Shown here in pieces: positions 14,273 to 17,870 of a stretch of 17,870 nucleotides of DNA (its first letter is position 1; each line of letters starts with the position of its first letter). This DNA is from JBFFXF01 sp041569895. Lineage in GTDB: Bacteria; Planctomycetota; UBA8108; JACQVS01. A program made the translations under genes and the position numbers. The stretch is taken from positions 1 through 17,870 of the forward strand of contig JBFFXF010000150.1 of the NCBI GenBank assembly GCA_041569895.1, written 5' to 3'. A model generated the notes under the pieces. The model was not told the origin of the DNA. It saw nothing but the letters and a program-made list of their open reading frames with translations, and ran no database searches.

Positions 14273-14357
14273 GCTGTGCCGACTCCGATCAACGCGGTGA
14301 TCAACGCGGTGATCAACGCGGAAGAGACTCAACGCCGACGAGGCTGGAGGTGACGAC
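14273..14357 (+). promoter_or_regulatory. Short spacer with direct repeats and a strong ribosome site
   Basis: This 85-bp gap holds the three 12-bp repeats listed next. It also holds the ribosome site GGAGG (14346-14350), 7 bases before the ATG of the binding-protein gene. No clear -35/-10 pair is visible. The repeats may be operator-like and would put separate control on the transporter genes, though read-through from the amidohydrolase is equally possible. Confidence 0.4.
14287..14321. repeat. Three tandem 12-bp direct repeats (GATCAACGCGGT)
   Basis: Units begin at 14287, 14299 and 14311. The first two are identical over 12 bp; the third matches over 11 and then diverges. The second and third units, with the base before each, present TGATCA, itself palindromic; in front of the first unit the base is C. 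The array is intergenic, 14 bp after the amidohydrolase stop and 36 bp before the binding-protein start. The 12-bp period, near one helical turn, places copies on about the same DNA face. Confidence 0.9.
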
Positions 14358-16124
14358 ATGCGATCGCTCGCGATCCGGACAGCGCTGTGGGCGCTCCCCG
14401 TGCTCGCTCTCGGCTCGTGCGACTCGGGCACGGGCGGACCCACCACCGACGGCGGCGGGTCGCCGTCCGGCGCCCCTGCAGGCGACCTCACCCCCTCCGC
14501 CGGAACGCGGCCGCTGCATCCCGACGAGATCCGCGGCGAGATGACCACCGCCTTCAAGCCGGCGCCGGCCGGCGCGACACCGGTGCGGGGCGACACCGCG
14601 GTGATCGCGCTGCTGAGCGACATCGACTCGCTCAATCCGTTCACGTCGACGTCACGCGAGGCCCAGGAGGTGCAGGACCTGATCTTCCCCCGGCTGATGC
14701 TCGAGGAGGCCGACTACTACAAGGGCCCGCCGACCTTCACGCCGAGGATCGCCGAGTCGTGGGAGTTCGGCGCCGACGGCCTGTCGATCCGTTTCAAGCT
14801 GCGGGAGTGCGAGTGGAGCGACGGCACGCCGATCACCGGGGAGGACATCCGGTTCTCGTGGGAGGCGGCGCGCAATCCGGACGTCGCGTGGGTGTCGGCG
14901 TCGATCGTCGACTTCATCCGCGACATCGAGATCCATTCGCCGCGCGACTTCACCGTCCACTACACGCAGGAGTCGCCCTACCAGCTGATGGACATCAACG
15001 ACGTCCAGATCGTCCCGAAGCACGTCTTCGGCAAGGTCCCGTTCGACCGGTGGCAGGGACACGACTGGCGCGAGCAGTCGATGGTCTGCGGCGGACCATT
15101 CCGGCTCGAGGAGTACGTCCCCAACCAGCAAATCGTCCTCGGCAGAAACCCGCACTACTGGGAGCCGGGAAAGCCGTACCTCGAGAAGGTGGTGTTCCGC
15201 GTCGTCGGCGACCTGCGCACGCAGATCAGCGCCCTCCTCGCCGGCGACATCGACGTGATGATCTCGGTGATCCCCAAGGACGCGCGGCGTGTTCTCGAGG
15301 CGCCGCACCTCCAGCTCTACTCCTACGTGACGCGAACGTACGGCTACATCGGCTGGAACTGCGGGCACCCGCTCTTCAGCGACCGCCGAGTCCGACGGGC
15401 GATGACCCACGCGATCGATCGCGAGAACATCGTCGAGTCGATCTTCTATGGCTTCGCCAAGGTGGCGGCGCCGCAGATCATCTCGTCGATGTGGGCCTCG
15501 AACAAGAACATCCAGCCGCTGCCGTACGATCCCGACCGCGCCGTCGAGCTCCTCGAGGAGGCCGGCTGGAAGAGAAACGCCGAGGGGCTTTTCGAGAAGG
15601 ACGGCAAGCCGTTTCGCTTCACGATCTTCACCAACGCAGGAAACGAGGTGCGCAGGCAGATCTGCGTCTACGCCCAGTCCAACCTGCGGGACATCGGTGT
15701 CGACATGCAGATCCAGGTGATGGACTTCAACCAGATGTCCGAGCAGCTCAAGGCGCACAAGTTCGAGTCGTACGCCGGCGTCTGGGGCGTCGCCACCAAG
15801 GTCGACAACAAGCCGATCTGGCACTCCTCGGCTGCCAACGGCCGGTTCAACTTCGTCGACTACAAGGACGACCGCGTCGACGAGATCATCGACACGGCGC
15901 GGGTCATGAAGGACTTCGAGGCCGCCAAGAAGCTCTGGGACGAGTTCCAGGAGATCCTCGACCGCGACCAGCCCTACACCATGGTCTACGAGCCGCGCGG
16001 CCTCGTCGGCATCCATCGCCGCTTCCAGAACGTCAAGGTGACGTCGCTCAGACAGATCGAGAACATCCACGAGTGGTGGGTGCCGAAGAGCGAGCAGAAG
16101 TACCGAGCCGCGGAATCCCGCTAG
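14358..16124 (+). CDS. Peptide/oligopeptide ABC transporter substrate-binding lipoprotein (SBP_bac_5)
   Basis: A protein of 588 residues. The signal peptide MRSLAIRTALWALPVLALGSC ends in a good lipobox (LGSC, Cys21), so the mature protein is lipid-anchored. A Gly/Thr/Pro/Ser-rich linker (22-65) follows. The SBP_bac_5 (DppA/OppA) domain begins near residue 75: AVIALLSDIDSLNPFTS, then LIFPRLM, PRIAESWEFGADGLSIRFKLRE, WSDGTPITGEDIRFSWEA, GPFRLEEYVPNQQIVLGRNPHYW, and DRRVRRAMTHAIDRENIVESIFYG. These are the normal blocks in the normal order. It captures a peptide or similar solute and hands it to the membrane channel encoded just downstream (12-bp gap). The start at ATG 14358 is fixed by GGAGG seven bases upstream. 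SBP_bac_5 members also bind nickel, sugars or antibiotics, so peptide specificity is inferred. Confidence 0.93.
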   Translation: MRSLAIRTALWALPVLALGSCDSGTGGPTTDGGGSPSGAPAGDLTPSAGTRPLHPDEIRGEMTTAFKPAPAGATPVRGDTAVIALLSDIDSLNPFTSTSREAQEVQDLIFPRLMLEEADYYKGPPTFTPRIAESWEFGADGLSIRFKLRECEWSDGTPITGEDIRFSWEAARNPDVAWVSASIVDFIRDIEIHSPRDFTVHYTQESPYQLMDINDVQIVPKHVFGKVPFDRWQGHDWREQSMVCGGPFRLEEYVPNQQIVLGRNPHYWEPGKPYLEKVVFRVVGDLRTQISALLAGDIDVMISVIPKDARRVLEAPHLQLYSYVTRTYGYIGWNCGHPLFSDRRVRRAMTHAIDRENIVESIFYGFAKVAAPQIISSMWASNKNIQPLPYDPDRAVELLEEAGWKRNAEGLFEKDGKPFRFTIFTNAGNEVRRQICVYAQSNLRDIGVDMQIQVMDFNQMSEQLKAHKFESYAGVWGVATKVDNKPIWHSSAANGRFNFVDYKDDRVDEIIDTARVMKDFEAAKKLWDEFQEILDRDQPYTMVYEPRGLVGIHRRFQNVKVTSLRQIENIHEWWVPKSEQKYRAAESR

Positions 16125-16136
16125 CTGAACGTCCGA

Positions 16137-17585
16137 ATGTTCGCGTTCGTCGTCCGCCGACTGCTGATCGGGCTGCTGATCATCTGGGGCGTGTACACGT
16201 TGACCTTCTTCGCGGTCAACCTCGCCCCCGGGGACCCCTTCGCCAATCTCGAAAACCCGAAGATGACGAAGGAGGACCTCGAGCGGCTGCGTGCGAAGTG
16301 GGGCTACGACAAGCCGGTCCTCGTACGCTACTTCATCCACCTCGGCAAGCTCTTCTGGAGGCAGCCGGACGTCCGCGTCTTCGAGTCCGGCGGCCTCGAG
16401 ATCAGGCTGTTCGGCGAGGACGGAACCAACCGGCTTTTTGCGACGGTGCAGCGGCCGCCGGATGAGATCGTCCTGACGCCGACCGAACGCAGCCGCATCG
16501 ACTTCGGCGCCCGGGAGGTGCGCGTCGAGCGCCGTCCGGACGGCAGCTATCCCGACGCCGACATCGCCAGCGGCCGCTTCTCCGTGCTCGACACCTTCTT
16601 CGTCGTCGGCGAGACGGAGACTGCCCTCGAGACGTCCGGCGTCACGCTGCGCGCCTCCGGGGGCCGCCTGCAGGTCTCCCCCACCCTGGCGTCGGCCCCG
16701 GACCGCGTCACGCTCGACGGGCCCGGCGGCGAGACCATCCTGCTCGAGCGCACCGCCGAGGGGCTCTACGGCCCCGTTCCGGTCGAGCCCGGTTCCTACC
16801 GGGCGGGCGGCGTCGATATCTACGTCCCCGTCGAGCAACTCGACACCGCGGGCGTCACCATCGACCTCGGCTCCTCGGTCCTCACCAAGCGCCCGGTGAC
16901 ATCGCTGCTCGCCGAGCCGCTCGTCAACTCGCTGATCCTCGGCACCGCGGCGCTGCTCCTCGACTACATCGTCGGCGTGCTCATCGGCGTGGTGTCGGCC
17001 ACGCGGCAGTACTCGAAGCTCGACCACGCCTTCACGCTCGGGGCGCTCTTCGTCTATTCGATGCCGAGCTTCTGGTTGGGGCTGATGCTGATGCTGCTCT
17101 TCGCGGTCAAGCTCCAGTGGCTGCCGAGCGAGGGGATGCACGACATCGGGGAGACCGGCCTGCTCGATCTCATCGAGCACATGCTGCTGCCGACCTTCGT
17201 GCTCGGCATCGGCGCCGCGGCCGCGACGGCGCGATACCAGCGATCGGCGCTGCTCGAGGTCCTCGGCCAGGACTACATCCGCACCGCGCGCGCCAAGGGG
17301 CTGCCGGAGGGCGCCGTCGTCTGGAAGCACGCGATGCGGAACGCGCTGATCCCCGTGATCACCCTCTTCGGACTGACGCTGCCCTTCCTGGTCTCGGGGT
17401 CGGTGATCGTCGAGCAGATCTTCTCGTGGCCCGGCATGGGGCGCGAGGTGATCAAGGCGATCTACGGCCGCGACGTCTTCGTGGTCTCGGGGATCACGCT
17501 GATCGCCACGACGATGGTGGTGCTCGGAAGTCTCGTCGCCGACCTCCTCTACGCGCTCGTCGACCCGAGGGTGAGGCTGCAGTGA
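16137..17585 (+). CDS. DppB-like ABC transporter permease with a large inserted extracytoplasmic domain
   Basis: A protein of 482 residues, whereas DppB/OppB permeases are normally about 310-340. The first helix and its family tail are normal (VVRRLLIGLLIIWGVYTLTFFAVNLAPGDPF, 5-35; then LRAKWGYDKPVLVRYFIHLGKLF). The second conserved part resumes at DLGSSVLTKRPVTSLLAEPLVNSL (243-266). Helices near 265-287, 300-324, 350-366, 404-428 and 450-473 follow. The EAA loop that docks on the ATPase is intact (RTARAKGLPEGAVVWKHAMRNALIPVIT, 382-409). Residues about 76-242 form an extra hydrophilic, probably beta-rich domain. From topology it lies in the first extracytoplasmic loop. There is no good ribosome site before ATG 16137, only 12 bp after the binding-protein stop, so coupled translation is likely. 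The stop overlaps the next start as GTGA. Confidence 0.92.
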   Translation: MFAFVVRRLLIGLLIIWGVYTLTFFAVNLAPGDPFANLENPKMTKEDLERLRAKWGYDKPVLVRYFIHLGKLFWRQPDVRVFESGGLEIRLFGEDGTNRLFATVQRPPDEIVLTPTERSRIDFGAREVRVERRPDGSYPDADIASGRFSVLDTFFVVGETETALETSGVTLRASGGRLQVSPTLASAPDRVTLDGPGGETILLERTAEGLYGPVPVEPGSYRAGGVDIYVPVEQLDTAGVTIDLGSSVLTKRPVTSLLAEPLVNSLILGTAALLLDYIVGVLIGVVSATRQYSKLDHAFTLGALFVYSMPSFWLGLMLMLLFAVKLQWLPSEGMHDIGETGLLDLIEHMLLPTFVLGIGAAAATARYQRSALLEVLGQDYIRTARAKGLPEGAVVWKHAMRNALIPVITLFGLTLPFLVSGSVIVEQIFSWPGMGREVIKAIYGRDVFVVSGITLIATTMVVLGSLVADLLYALVDPRVRLQ

Positions 17586-17870
17586 CCGCCGGCAACGAAC
17601 CTTCGACGGGCGTCGCGGAGCCCCCGGCGCGCGCGCAGGGCGATCGGGCCCCGGTGCGACTCCGCGAGAGCCTGATCCCCGGCCTCGGCCACGTGCTGCG
17701 CGGCCACGGCCGGCGTGCGTGGCGGATCCTCCTCTTCCTCGCGGCGTGGGTCGCGGTGGTCGTCTTCCGGTTCGAGACCATCGTGCGCGCCGCGCGGGAG
17801 AGAAGCGCGGAGGACATCATCGCCCTGGCGTTCCTGGTGGCGCTCCCGGTGGCGCTCGCCTTCGCGGCGC
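17582..17870 (+). CDS. Start of a further membrane protein, probably the DppC-like partner permease (3'-truncated)
   Basis: A GTG overlapping the preceding stop (GTGA) opens a frame that runs off the right edge; 96 residues are visible. The first 25 are Ala/Pro/Gly-rich and polar. RESLIPGLGHVLRGHGRRAWRILLFLAAWVAVVVF (29-62) resembles the 'PGLGH-Y-G' motif of small membrane domains and leads into one helix. A second hydrophobic segment begins at about residue 79 (IIALAFLVALPVALAFAA). By operon position this should be the second permease (DppC/OppC type), but canonical DppC proteins begin directly with a basic stretch and the first helix. So either it carries an N-terminal extension, or it is a separate accessory membrane protein. 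Confidence 0.6.
   Translation, partial: MTAGNEPSTGVAEPPARAQGDRAPVRLRESLIPGLGHVLRGHGRRAWRILLFLAAWVAVVVFRFETIVRAARERSAEDIIALAFLVALPVALAFAA

Noticed and set aside
14652..17330. Very long open frame (about 890 codons) on the minus strand
   Set aside because: It lies antisense to the well-supported binding-protein and permease genes. Its product is Arg/Asp/Glu/Val-rich without domains, as expected from the reverse reading of GC-rich coding DNA.

Overview
This 17.9 kb window is GC-rich (roughly 70 % by eye, with GC-dominated third codon positions). It is densely packed with bacterial protein-coding genes. I see no rRNA, tRNA, CRISPR array, insertion sequence or phage gene. Lipobox signal peptides, a periplasmic-type peptide ABC transporter, DUF3332, Tdh/Kbl, IspH and TMTC-like GT-C/TPR proteins suggest an uncultured high-GC Gram-negative bacterium. 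TMTC-like proteins of this kind are frequent in genomes of Acidobacteriota, Myxococcota, Planctomycetota and the Eisenbacteria/Krumholzibacteria type, but I cannot fix the phylum from sequence alone.

Region A (1-7106) looks like a glycan or protein glycosylation cluster. A 5'-truncated GT2 glycosyltransferase-methyltransferase fusion runs rightward and converges, with overlapping ends, on a leftward operon of three genes. That operon encodes a zinc-ribbon SAM methyltransferase (5997-4972) and two TMTC-like GT-C/TPR membrane proteins (4975-2846 and 2849-1098). Its genes are joined by 4-bp stop/start overlaps. A second GT2 glycosyltransferase (6186-7106) diverges from the operon.

Region B (7107-10139) opens with a spacer carrying a GTTCCC hexamer repeat. 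It continues with a six-helix membrane protein overlapping a winged-helix regulator (7371-8406), an AT-rich leader, a complete ispH (8512-9393), and a DUF3332 lipoprotein (9564-10139) preceded by a dyad-rich 170-bp leader.

Region C (10201-17870) is devoted to amino acids and peptides. tdh and kbl convert L-threonine to glycine plus acetyl-CoA. kbl overlaps a D-aminoacylase-type amidohydrolase that carries a signal peptide. After three 12-bp direct repeats come a lipoprotein peptide-binding protein, a DppB-like permease with an extra domain of about 170 residues, and the start of a further membrane protein that is probably the partner permease. Together these suggest uptake of peptides or N-acylated amino acids and their breakdown to central metabolites.

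The points most worth a second look are: a 15-bp hairpin between a good Shine-Dalgarno sequence and the tdh start codon, which could bring the two to normal spacing; the extra domain in the permease; and the tandem TMTC-like operon with its methyltransferase.
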